Shown: positions 1 through 5,529 of the stretch, piece after piece
Numbering within the stretch: position 1 is the stretch's first letter
Layout of the letters: each line of letters starts with the position of its first letter
Assembly: GCA_900770055.1 (NCBI GenBank)
Contig: CAAGJD010000029.1
Coordinates: forward strand, 1-5,529
Direction of reading: 5' to 3'
DNA length: 5,529 bases
DNA from: Acholeplasmatales bacterium
Lineage (GTDB): Bacteria > Bacillota_I > Bacilli_A > Acholeplasmatales > Anaeroplasmataceae
The notes under the pieces: model-generated
Seen by the model: only the letters and a program-made list of their open reading frames with translations
What the model was told of the DNA's origin: nothing
Databases searched by the model: none
Program-made: the position numbers and the translations under genes

Positions 1-399
1 AGCAGAATTAATTTTACTAGAATTTAATTTATTAAAGGAATTAAAAATATCAGATTTTATAGTTTTATCTAAATATCTATTATCCTCAATTTGCTTAACC
101 TCAGCAAGAGTTAACACTTGCTTTAATGTACAAACCTCATCAATTTGAGCAATGTGCTCTTTATTATATCTTTTAGATATTGGTGATGGAATAACATTAC
201 CCTTTACATAATTATTAATCATAGATGGAGTTATTTGTTTATCTGTTGATGTTGTTTGAAAAACATATAATTGCTTATCTAAATAGTTAATGATTTGATC
301 CATATATAAATCGATATCAGGTAAGCTCTCATATGATGTAAAGCTAAAATGATTTAGCTGATTTAACCAATTTTCTAATGACTTTTTTATGCTATTCAT
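1..399 (-). CDS. DUF1836 domain protein, N-terminal part (cut by window edge)
   Basis: Reading the minus strand from an ATG at 397-399 gives 133 uninterrupted codons to the window edge, so the C-terminus is missing. Residues 26-36 (LPDIDLYMDQI) and 56-84, with the core MINNYVKGNVIPSPISKRY, match my memory of the DUF1836 family (PF08876) found in low-GC Gram-positives. The second block resembles a MerR-type helix-turn-helix (NYVKxGxIPxP, then a KRY motif and a short helix), and the following KQVLTLAEVKQIE fits the end of that fold. A DNA-binding regulatory role is therefore an inference; the family's function is not established. The start is supported by a GGGGG ribosome-binding site at 408-412, eight bases upstream, and by a promoter just beyond it. 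The gene is divergent from the zinc-ribbon gene at 974, so it could regulate the shared intergenic region, but nothing here proves that. Confidence 0.88.
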   Translation of the reverse strand, partial: MNSIKKSLENWLNQLNHFSFTSYESLPDIDLYMDQIINYLDKQLYVFQTTSTDKQITPSMINNYVKGNVIPSPISKRYNKEHIAQIDEVCTLKQVLTLAEVKQIEDNRYLDKTIKSDIFNSFNKLNSSKINSA

Positions 400-422
400 A
401 TCTAGTACCCCCGTTTTATAAA

Positions 423-451
423 ATTATATCATTCATTTTTAAAAAATACAA
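423..451 (-). promoter_or_regulatory. Predicted sigma-A promoter of the DUF1836 gene
   Basis: On the minus strand the -10 box is TATAAT (428 down to 423), preceded by TGa to make an extended -10 element. A weaker -35 box, TTGTAT, lies at 451 down to 446 with a 17-base spacer. Transcription should start near 416, leaving a leader of about 17 nt that carries the GGGGG ribosome-binding site. The exact TGATATAAT string recurs at the other two promoters in the window, which supports the call. Confidence 0.6.
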
Positions 452-523
452 TGTAAAATGCTCATAATAAGACATAATAATTTTTAAAAAAACAAGAACC
501 AATTAATATTTTATATATACTAG

Positions 524-586
524 TATTTAGTACTAGATACTAAATATAAATTTATATTAATATAGTACATAAATATATATATTTAT
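524..586. repeat. Cluster of three perfect AT-rich inverted repeats in the divergent intergenic region
   Basis: Three perfect dyads lie almost end to end. TATTTAGTA (524-532) pairs with TACTAAATA (538-546) around a CTAGA spacer. Positions 543-558 form a 16-base palindrome centred at 550/551. Positions 569-586 form an 18-base palindrome centred at 577/578. They sit between the two divergent promoters and are not followed by a T-tract, so they do not look like terminators. They could be operator sites for a dimeric regulator or a bent, easily melted spacer. AT-rich DNA makes palindromes by chance, and only the 524-546 dyad, which includes G and C positions, is notable by itself. No ORF with a credible start covers 400-620. 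Confidence 0.5.
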
Positions 587-628
587 TTGTGCAAAATGTC
601 TAAATAGAAATTAAAAAGTAAATTATTC

Positions 629-657
629 TTGAAAATGCTTTCAGGGTTTGATATAAT
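629..657 (+). promoter_or_regulatory. Strong predicted sigma-A promoter for the leader and zinc-ribbon gene
   Basis: TTGAAA (629-634) and TATAAT (652-657) are separated by exactly 17 bases, and a TG at 649-650 completes an extended -10. This is close to the bacterial vegetative consensus and is the best promoter in the window. Transcription should begin about seven bases downstream, near 664. The first ATG with a good ribosome-binding site is at 974, so the transcript would have an untranslated leader of about 310 nt. Confidence 0.8.
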
Positions 658-675
658 TTATGTAGATTATGTAGA
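658..675 (+). repeat. Perfect tandem 9-nt repeat across the predicted transcription start
   Basis: The unit TTATGTAGA occurs twice with no gap, beginning directly after the -10 box. The first copy spans the expected start site; the second runs into the GTAGAC that forms one side of the proposed closing helix of the leader RNA. It could be a regulator-binding site placed to block initiation, or a slippage duplication. A nine-base perfect duplication is visible directly; its role is unknown. Confidence 0.45.
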
Positions 676-960
676 CCGATTATCGATATTTTTATAGGTT
701 ACATTTAGACAAAGATGTCTAATTAACATAAGGTAGACAATTATATATTTTAGCGCGAATAATAGATAGTTCTATATTCAGTCTGCAAACGCATACTTAA
801 TTAATAATAAGCGACGAATGATGACTTGGTGCTTATAAATATTCCGTCGTGATATTGCCCATTTTGCATGACCAGCTACCAAATTAAATGATAATATATC
901 AATATTTAAAATAATACCTGAAATAATCATAGTCTACCATGGTTAGGTAAATAAAAAGAA
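664..960 (+). ncRNA. Candidate structured 5' leader or stand-alone RNA, family not recognised
   Basis: This stretch follows a near-consensus promoter and contains no credible ORF. Unlike the AT-only DNA to its left, it holds patches such as GCGCG (753-757), GCGACG (811-816) and CCGTCG (844-849), a common sign of structured RNA in AT-rich genomes. Hand folding gives a closing helix P1 (671-676 with 932-937, plus 679-682 with 924-927) and P2 (705-711 with 716-722, AAGA loop, extended by 698-701 with 724-727). P3 is 751-755 with 790-795, bulged A793, capped by the hairpin 758-766/771-778. P4 is 811-819 with 841-850, and its loop can pair with 874-882 as a pseudoknot. There is no terminator hairpin plus T-tract before the ATG, so the RNA probably reads into the zinc-ribbon gene. 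The GGAG at 963-966 lies outside these helices. I see no signature of a T-box, tmRNA, 6S RNA, RNase P or a riboswitch class I know. Folding was by eye. Confidence 0.45.
811..882 (+). other. Possible H-type RNA pseudoknot inside the leader
   Basis: GCGACGAAT (811-819) pairs with ATTCCGTCGT (841-850) over nine base pairs, with one G-T wobble and a single bulged C844. Within its loop, TTGGTGCT (826-833) pairs with AGCTACCAA (874-882) over eight base pairs with one bulged T877. Connecting loops of six, seven and about 23 nt are sterically reasonable for an H-type pseudoknot. Both helices contain several G-C pairs, which is uncommon in DNA this AT-rich. No covariation evidence is available here. 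Confidence 0.4.
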
Positions 961-973
961 AAGGAGAAAGCAA

Positions 974-2626
974 ATGAAAAAGATAGTTTGTGATTTATGT
1001 GGAGAATCAGATTTTATCAAGATTAGTGGCTTCTTTGAGTGCCAAGTGTGCGGTGCTAAGTACACTATAGAAGAAGCAAGAAGTATGTTCGTTGAAGTAA
1101 CTGATGCTCCTGGCACTAGTCAAAGTAGTAAAGCACCAACAAACAATTCGGATGTCTACGAAGAAGAGAATACTTCTTCAGTGGGAAAGACAACGCCAAC
1201 TATTGTGCGTAAGGTTGTTGTTCAACCTAAGGCTCCAGGCGATGATAGCCAAACAGCTAAGCGTATAGTATCAAACGTTAAGCGTATCCCAGAAGCTGGA
1301 CAACCAAAACCTGCACCAACACCAAAGAAACCTGGTGCAACACCAGTAACAGTCAAGAAGGTAGTAGTAAAGCCTGTTACCAATCCAGCAAAGCCTACAC
1401 CTAAGAAGGTTGTAGCACCTCAACCAAAACAAGAAATGAAGTTTGGTGGAGAAACAAATCAAATGATTGACAATTTATTTACTCTAGCACAAAATGCATT
1501 TGATTCAGAAAATTATATTGATGCTGAAAATTATGCAAACCGTATTATCGAGCTTGATGCTACAAACTCAGACGCTTGGTTAATGAAGGGTAACTGTGCA
1601 GGTAAACAAACTCATAATCCTACATTTAGATTATTAGAAAGTATTAATTGTTGGAATTCATGTCTAATTAATGCTAAGGAAGAGGATTTTGAGGATTATC
1701 AATTTACAGTAAGAACTAACTGTATTGATATTGCAATCGCATATGTATTAAGAAACATCGTAGATTTCAAAAAGAATCCGGGAGAAGAAGCATTACAAAA
1801 AATTAAGGATACAATCGACTATGTAGAACCAATGCTAAGAAAAGCAAATCAAACATTTGGTGTTGAATTAGTTGTTTATGAGGATAAATTAGCTTCTAAC
1901 ATTAATGCATTAGTTACATCAATTAGTAAAGCATCTATCCAAGCATTCGGTAAAAAACCAGAAACTCAAACTGATGAAGCTTATACTAAACTTGTTGAAA
2001 TTCAGGATGCTTGTATTCTTGCTTGGGAATATTTAATTGATATAGCTAAAAAGCATGGTACAGTTACTGCAATATTATCTAATATTGTTAAAATTAATGA
2101 ATTTATTATTCGTTCTTGTGGACATAAGGTTTCAGGCAATAAAGTCAAGGAAAGCAAGAAATGTTCATTATCAGAGCGTAACCAACGTTTAGAGAACGTT
2201 AAGAAAGCAAAGAAGAAGCTTGAAGATAAATTCGTTGATATCCGTAAGCGTGACCGTGTTGATCAAAAGATTAAAAATGCTAAATACTGGGAAGAGCATA
2301 TCGAAGAAAAGAATGCTTTACTTGAAGAGCGTCAACGTCTTGACCATGAAATATTCGAGCTTGAAAATAGCAAGCTTAAGATGCCTGAGCTTAATGAACT
2401 TAAGAAGCTTGAGGAAGAAGTTATTCGTCTTCAGGTTCTTAAGGATAATCCAACTTATTCTAATAAGGAACGTCAAGGCTTCATGGATCAATTAAATAAG
2501 ATTAGAAAGCAAGTTGTTACTAAGAAGCGTGAGCTAGCAACAAGATTAAATCCTATTGAGGATAAGATTGAAAAGCTTAGCAAGCGTATGGTAACTATTG
2601 ATGCTGAATTAAATATGAACCGTTAA
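974..2626 (+). CDS. Zinc-ribbon protein with Pro/Lys/Val linker, TPR-like segment and coiled-coil C-terminus
   Basis: The 550-residue protein opens with a zinc ribbon: C6-x2-C9 and C23-x2-C26, with the following GAKYTIEEA typical of 'TFIIB-type zinc finger' hypothetical proteins of gut Bacillota. Residues about 47-154 are a low-complexity, basic, Pro/Lys/Val-rich linker with repeated units such as VRKVVVQPK, VKKVVVKPV and PKKVVAPQP, probably disordered. Residues about 155-230 look like one or two TPR helical pairs (AQNAFDSENYIDAENYANRI, then a DATNSDAWLMKGNC turn). About 398-550 is highly charged and heptad-like, predicted coiled coil. There is no signal peptide or membrane segment, so it is likely cytoplasmic and acts through protein or nucleic-acid contacts; function unknown. 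The start is supported by AAAGGAGAAAG ending four bases before the ATG. Arginine is largely CGT and lysine often AAG, unlike the AGA/AAA-rich genes downstream, suggesting high expression and matching the strong promoter. It is monocistronic, ended by the terminator at 2632. Confidence 0.9.
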   Translation: MKKIVCDLCGESDFIKISGFFECQVCGAKYTIEEARSMFVEVTDAPGTSQSSKAPTNNSDVYEEENTSSVGKTTPTIVRKVVVQPKAPGDDSQTAKRIVSNVKRIPEAGQPKPAPTPKKPGATPVTVKKVVVKPVTNPAKPTPKKVVAPQPKQEMKFGGETNQMIDNLFTLAQNAFDSENYIDAENYANRIIELDATNSDAWLMKGNCAGKQTHNPTFRLLESINCWNSCLINAKEEDFEDYQFTVRTNCIDIAIAYVLRNIVDFKKNPGEEALQKIKDTIDYVEPMLRKANQTFGVELVVYEDKLASNINALVTSISKASIQAFGKKPETQTDEAYTKLVEIQDACILAWEYLIDIAKKHGTVTAILSNIVKINEFIIRSCGHKVSGNKVKESKKCSLSERNQRLENVKKAKKKLEDKFVDIRKRDRVDQKIKNAKYWEEHIEEKNALLEERQRLDHEIFELENSKLKMPELNELKKLEEEVIRLQVLKDNPTYSNKERQGFMDQLNKIRKQVVTKKRELATRLNPIEDKIEKLSKRMVTIDAELNMNR

Positions 2627-2631
2627 TTTTT

Positions 2632-2659
2632 AGGAGAGTAGAAATACTCTCCTTTAATT
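2632..2659 (+). terminator. Intrinsic terminator of the zinc-ribbon gene
   Basis: AGGAGAGTA (2632-2640) and TACTCTCCT (2645-2653) form a perfect nine-base-pair stem closed by a GAAA tetraloop, starting five bases after the TAA stop. The trailing T-rich tract (TTTAATTCTTT from 2653) is interrupted but adequate for Rho-independent termination. It separates the zinc-ribbon unit from the flavoprotein operon. Confidence 0.85.
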
Positions 2660-2681
2660 CTTTATAAAATAATGATATAAT
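2653..2681 (+). promoter_or_regulatory. Predicted extended -10 promoter of the flavoprotein operon
   Basis: TATAAT at 2676-2681 is preceded by TGa (2673-2675), an extended -10. The best -35 at a 17-base spacing is the weak TTTAAT (2653-2658), which overlaps the terminator's T-tract, so the extended -10 would carry most of the strength. The predicted start near 2688 leaves a leader of only about 9-12 nt holding GAGGTGA, just enough for ribosome binding. Confidence 0.6.
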
Positions 2682-2696
2682 CATTTACGAGGTGAA

Positions 2697-3761
2697 ATGA
2701 TGAAAACTGCAATTATTGGTGCTGGTGCCTGTGGTCTTATGCTAGCTTTATTATTAGATAAAAATAATTTAAGTTATGATTTATTTAATAAGGGTAAGAT
2801 AGGAAGAAAAATATTAGCTAGTGGTAACGGAAAATGTAATATTTCAAATACACTATTTAGTGCAGAGTATTATCACAATAATCCTCTTTCTAAAATAGTT
2901 TTAGCTAATCAAAGCTATTTATTTGATTTATTTAAGGAATTAAAAATATACACAAAAACAGATTCCGAAGGAAGAATGTATCCTATAAGTGAATCAAGTC
3001 AGAGTGTATTAAATATTTTTTTAAAGCATGTTAAAAATAATATTATTGATTTGGAATGTAATAAAATTTCATGTAAAAATGATAAATATTATCTAAATGA
3101 TACATTTGGACCATACGATAATGTTGTTATCGCAACAGGCTCAAATGCTTCATTTAAAACTCCTTATAATGATGAATTAATTAAAAATCTATATATTGAT
3201 TTTATAGAATTTAAACCATCCTTAGTTGGCTTTAAAGTAAATAATAAGATTAAAGAAATCTCAGGAGTGCGTGCTAAATGTAAGGCAGCTTTATATCAAA
3301 ATAATAAGCTTATCCATGAGGAAAATGGTGAGGTAATCTTTAAGGATAATGGAATATCAGGTATTTGTGTAATGAATTTATCTAGCTATTATAATAATTT
3401 GACTGACAAGTCTAATAGCTATATTATCCTAGATTTATTAAATGGTATGGAATATGATTGTTATGAATCAGTATTAGCTCCTAAGCTATATCAATATATT
3501 ATTAAAAATAATATTAGCCCAGCTAAATTTATCTTAAATATTAAAGATACATATGAAATGGAATTTGCTCAAGTAGCTCATGGTGGAATTAATATTAATG
3601 AGCTAGAAGCTAATTTAATGCTTAAAAAGCATAAAAATATATTTGCAGGTGGAGAAGTAATAAATATAGATGGTGTTTGTGGTGGCTATAATCTAATGTT
3701 TGCTTTTACTAGTGCGATAGAGATATTTAAGTATTTGAAAAATGAAGTATCAAATAACTAA
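2697..3761 (+). CDS. HI0933/BaiN-like FAD-dependent oxidoreductase (aminoacetone oxidase family)
   Basis: The 354-residue protein starts with a Rossmann dinucleotide-binding motif, GAGACG (residues 8-13), followed by the family signature GRKILASGNGKCNISN (36-51). VVIATGS lies near 143-149, the GISGICVMNLS block is in the middle, and the C-terminal FAD-contacting GGEVINIDGVCGGYN lies near 317-331. This order is that of HI0933-like proteins (PF03486/TIGR00275), cytoplasmic flavoproteins with few known substrates. Members are usually about 400 residues, so this one is short, apparently through a trimmed middle domain rather than truncation, since both ends are intact. The residue at the end of the second strand, normally acidic (LLEK), is asparagine here (LFNK, N31). 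Two adjacent ATGs (2697, 2700) are possible starts; the GAGGTGA at 2689-2695 fits 2700 better by spacing, giving a protein one residue shorter. It is the first gene of the operon. Confidence 0.88.
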   Translation: MMKTAIIGAGACGLMLALLLDKNNLSYDLFNKGKIGRKILASGNGKCNISNTLFSAEYYHNNPLSKIVLANQSYLFDLFKELKIYTKTDSEGRMYPISESSQSVLNIFLKHVKNNIIDLECNKISCKNDKYYLNDTFGPYDNVVIATGSNASFKTPYNDELIKNLYIDFIEFKPSLVGFKVNNKIKEISGVRAKCKAALYQNNKLIHEENGEVIFKDNGISGICVMNLSSYYNNLTDKSNSYIILDLLNGMEYDCYESVLAPKLYQYIIKNNISPAKFILNIKDTYEMEFAQVAHGGININELEANLMLKKHKNIFAGGEVINIDGVCGGYNLMFAFTSAIEIFKYLKNEVSNN

Positions 3762-5310
3762 TTTTAAGCTTACACCACAAAAAATTGATAATCTTGAAAA
3801 CGAAATTAAAAAGCATTTTAAATTAAATAATTTTACTTATAAGATAATTTCAAAATCGATAGATGCAAGAAAAAAAGATAATATCTTAGTAATCTATAAG
3901 CTAATTATAGAAACTAATGAAATATTAAAGGGTAATAATATATCTAAACTTGAGGAAATAAAAGAAAGTACAATAAAATACCCTAAATGGATTGGTAAAA
4001 GTCCTGTTATTGTTGGCTTTGGACCATCTGGTATGTTTGCGGCACTTTATCTTGCAAGATGTCAAGCTAATCCAATTATTATTGAAAGAGGAAGTAGCAT
4101 TGAAAAAAGAAAGCTTGAAGCTTTAGATTTCATGAAAAATAAAAAGCTTAATCCTAATTCAAATGTTCAATTTGGAGAAGGTGGAGCAGGAACATTTTCA
4201 GATGGTAAGCTAAATACAAATGTTAAAAATCCTTTAATTAATTTTATCTTAAATGAATTTTATCTTCATGGTGCTAATGAAAATATCTTATATGATGCAA
4301 AGCCTCATATTGGAACAGATATTTTAGAAATTGTTGTTAAAAACATTAGAGAAGAAATAATTTCATTAGGTGGTAATTTCTATTTTAATCATGTCTTTAA
4401 AGATATTAAAGAAAATAATGGACTTGATGTTTATGTTAATGATTATGATGGAAATACTAAAATATTTAATACAGACCATCTACTTTTAGGATTAGGACAT
4501 TCAGCAAGAGATACTATTAGCCATTTATATAATAAATTAAATGTTAATATGGAGCCTAAGGCCTTTTCTATGGGTGTAAGAATTGAACATCCTAAGTCTT
4601 TAATTGATGAAGCTCAGTATGGCAAATTTGCAAAATATTTACCATCAGCTTATTATAATTTAGCTCAACATATGCCAAATGGTAGAGGTGTGTATACATT
4701 TTGTATGTGCCCTGGTGGTTATGTAATGGCAAGCCAAAGCGAAGAAAACACAATTTGTGTTAATGGTATGAGTAACTCAAAAAGAGATAATTTTAATTCA
4801 AATAGTGCATTACTTGTTGATGTAAGGCCAAGTGATTATCAAATAAATGATAAATCTGCACTAGCAGGTATGTATTATCAAGAAAAATATGAAAAGCTAG
4901 CTTTTAACCAAGCTGGTGACTACCGCGCTCCAGCTAATCTAGTTAAAGAATTTTTAGAAGGTGCTGTAGCAAAAGATTTAAGAACAATTAAAACAACATA
5001 TCCTCATGGTTTGTGTTTTACAGATTTAAGTAATTGCTTACCTGATTTTGTTATCGATGGTTTAAAATTTGGTATAAAGGAATTTAATAAAAAAATTAAT
5101 GGCTTTAGTCACCCTGATGCCGTACTTGTAGGTATTGAAGGACGTTCTTCAAGCCCTGTAAGAATAATAAGAGATGAAACATATCAAGCATCAATAAAGG
5201 GTGTATACCCAATAGGTGAGGGTGCAGGCTATGCTGGTGGTATTACTAGTGCTGCTTTAGATGGTTTAAAATGTGCAATAAGCATTGTAAAGGAGAAAGA
5301 AAATGAATAA
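3742..5310 (+). CDS. COG2509-type FAD-dependent oxidoreductase
   Basis: The 522-residue protein matches the uncharacterised FAD-dependent dehydrogenase family COG2509. A small N-terminal alpha/beta domain (1-85) precedes a Rossmann motif GFGPSG (92-97) with the ribose-binding acidic residue in IIERG (E115). Then come FGEGGAGTFSDGKL (144-157), the diagnostic FCMCPGG (C321, C323) followed by NGMSNSKRD, and the C-terminal FAD motif GEGAGYAGGI near 492-501. Full family length and all landmark motifs are present, so it should be a functional cytoplasmic flavoenzyme; its substrate is unknown. The ATG lies inside the end of the preceding gene (20-nt overlap) and has no clear Shine-Dalgarno sequence, suggesting translation coupled to the upstream flavoprotein. 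The CMC pair might be redox-active, but that is inference only. Confidence 0.92.
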   Translation: MKYQITNFKLTPQKIDNLENEIKKHFKLNNFTYKIISKSIDARKKDNILVIYKLIIETNEILKGNNISKLEEIKESTIKYPKWIGKSPVIVGFGPSGMFAALYLARCQANPIIIERGSSIEKRKLEALDFMKNKKLNPNSNVQFGEGGAGTFSDGKLNTNVKNPLINFILNEFYLHGANENILYDAKPHIGTDILEIVVKNIREEIISLGGNFYFNHVFKDIKENNGLDVYVNDYDGNTKIFNTDHLLLGLGHSARDTISHLYNKLNVNMEPKAFSMGVRIEHPKSLIDEAQYGKFAKYLPSAYYNLAQHMPNGRGVYTFCMCPGGYVMASQSEENTICVNGMSNSKRDNFNSNSALLVDVRPSDYQINDKSALAGMYYQEKYEKLAFNQAGDYRAPANLVKEFLEGAVAKDLRTIKTTYPHGLCFTDLSNCLPDFVIDGLKFGIKEFNKKINGFSHPDAVLVGIEGRSSSPVRIIRDETYQASIKGVYPIGEGAGYAGGITSAALDGLKCAISIVKEKENE

Positions 5311-5529
5311 TTACGAAAAGTATAAAGAATATAAAGAAACAATTAAAAATTATAGCTATGCACTTTTTGTTATTTCATTTGATGAGGCAACTGTTTGTCC
5401 TAAAAATGATAAAGAAAATTCACTTAATGTACAAGATTATTTTCAAAGAGAAATAATAAAAATTGTTACAAGTGATGAATATTTTAATTTACTTAAAGAA
5501 TTAGTAAATGATGAAAGTGTTAGTGAGAT
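5303..5529 (+). CDS. M32 family metallocarboxypeptidase, N-terminal part (cut by window edge)
   Basis: An ATG at 5303 opens 75 codons that run to the window end. The start is supported by AAAGGAGAAA (5290-5299) at good spacing, and it overlaps the stop of the flavoprotein gene by eight bases (ATGAATAA). The N-terminus, YKEYKETIKNYSYALFVISF followed by DEATVCPK and later TSDEYFNLLKEL, resembles the start of carboxypeptidase Taq (M32), where family members have a YxxA...xDxET/A...P pattern. M32 enzymes are cytoplasmic zinc-dependent exopeptidases that trim C-terminal residues from peptides. The catalytic HEXXH lies far downstream, outside the window, so assignment rests on N-terminal similarity and typical layout. 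It is the third gene of the operon. Confidence 0.78.
   Translation, partial: MNNYEKYKEYKETIKNYSYALFVISFDEATVCPKNDKENSLNVQDYFQREIIKIVTSDEYFNLLKELVNDESVSE

Noticed and set aside
781..816. A stretch resembling a tmRNA tag region (GTCTGCAAACGCATAC followed by stop codons), with a pseudoknot nearby
   Set aside because: No tRNA-like acceptor ends, no GGTTCGA-type T-loop and no CCA end occur at either side, and the reading after GCAAAC does not give an Ala-rich tag.
818..838. Possible leader peptide ATG ATG ACT TGG TGC TTA TAA
   Set aside because: Only six codons, no Shine-Dalgarno sequence, and it lies inside the stem-loop better explained as RNA structure.
664..973. T-box or terminator-type riboswitch leader
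   Set aside because: No T-box consensus and no terminator hairpin with T-tract before the start codon; any regulation would have to be translational or by RNA stability.
1212..1228. Perfect hairpin AGGTTG/CAACCT in the zinc-ribbon gene
   Set aside because: It falls in repeated Val/Gln/Pro codons, where GTT and CAA-CCT pair by chance; no T-tract follows.
1271..1462. 63-codon open frame on the minus strand
   Set aside because: Antisense shadow of the low-complexity linker of the zinc-ribbon gene; the Cys/Trp/Leu/Tyr-rich product has no family resemblance.
2220..2495. 91-codon open frame on the plus strand in another frame
   Set aside because: Overlaps the coiled-coil part of the zinc-ribbon gene, has no ribosome-binding site, and its composition is that of a frame shadow.
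1..5529. Mobile elements, CRISPR arrays, tRNA or rRNA genes
   Set aside because: No transposase or integrase, no spaced direct repeats of CRISPR type, and no tRNA or rRNA core motifs were seen on either strand.

Overview
The window is low-GC, compact bacterial DNA that uses Shine-Dalgarno starts, TAA stops and TGG for tryptophan. Its gene families are a DUF1836 regulator, an HI0933-like flavoprotein, a COG2509 flavoprotein and an M32 carboxypeptidase. Together they point to a low-GC Bacillota lineage (Bacilli/Erysipelotrichia-like, possibly an uncultured gut relative). The species cannot be read from the sequence.

Layout. (1) 1-399, minus strand: the N-terminal 133 codons of a DUF1836 protein, cut by the window edge. 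(2) 400-973: a 574-base divergent intergenic region. Its left part holds the minus-strand promoter and a cluster of perfect AT palindromes (524-586). Its right part holds a near-consensus promoter (629-657) followed by about 310 nt of leader with unusual GC/CpG patches and several mutually compatible helices, including a possible H-type pseudoknot. It may be a cis-acting leader or an independent structured RNA; I do not recognise it as a known family. (3) 974-2626: a zinc-ribbon protein with a Pro/Lys/Val-rich linker, a TPR-like segment and a charged coiled-coil C-terminus. Its codon use is typical of strong expression, and it is closed by a clear intrinsic terminator (2632-2659). (4) 2653-5529: a second promoter followed by a tightly packed operon of an HI0933/BaiN-like flavoprotein, a COG2509 FAD-dependent oxidoreductase (20-nt overlap) and the start of an M32 carboxypeptidase (8-nt overlap) that runs off the right edge.

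The two flavoproteins are probably co-translated and both have Rossmann FAD-binding motifs, but their substrates cannot be told from sequence. The zinc-ribbon gene is a separate transcription unit. All three predicted promoters share the same extended -10 element, TGATATAAT. The most interesting part of the window is the structured leader at about 664-960.
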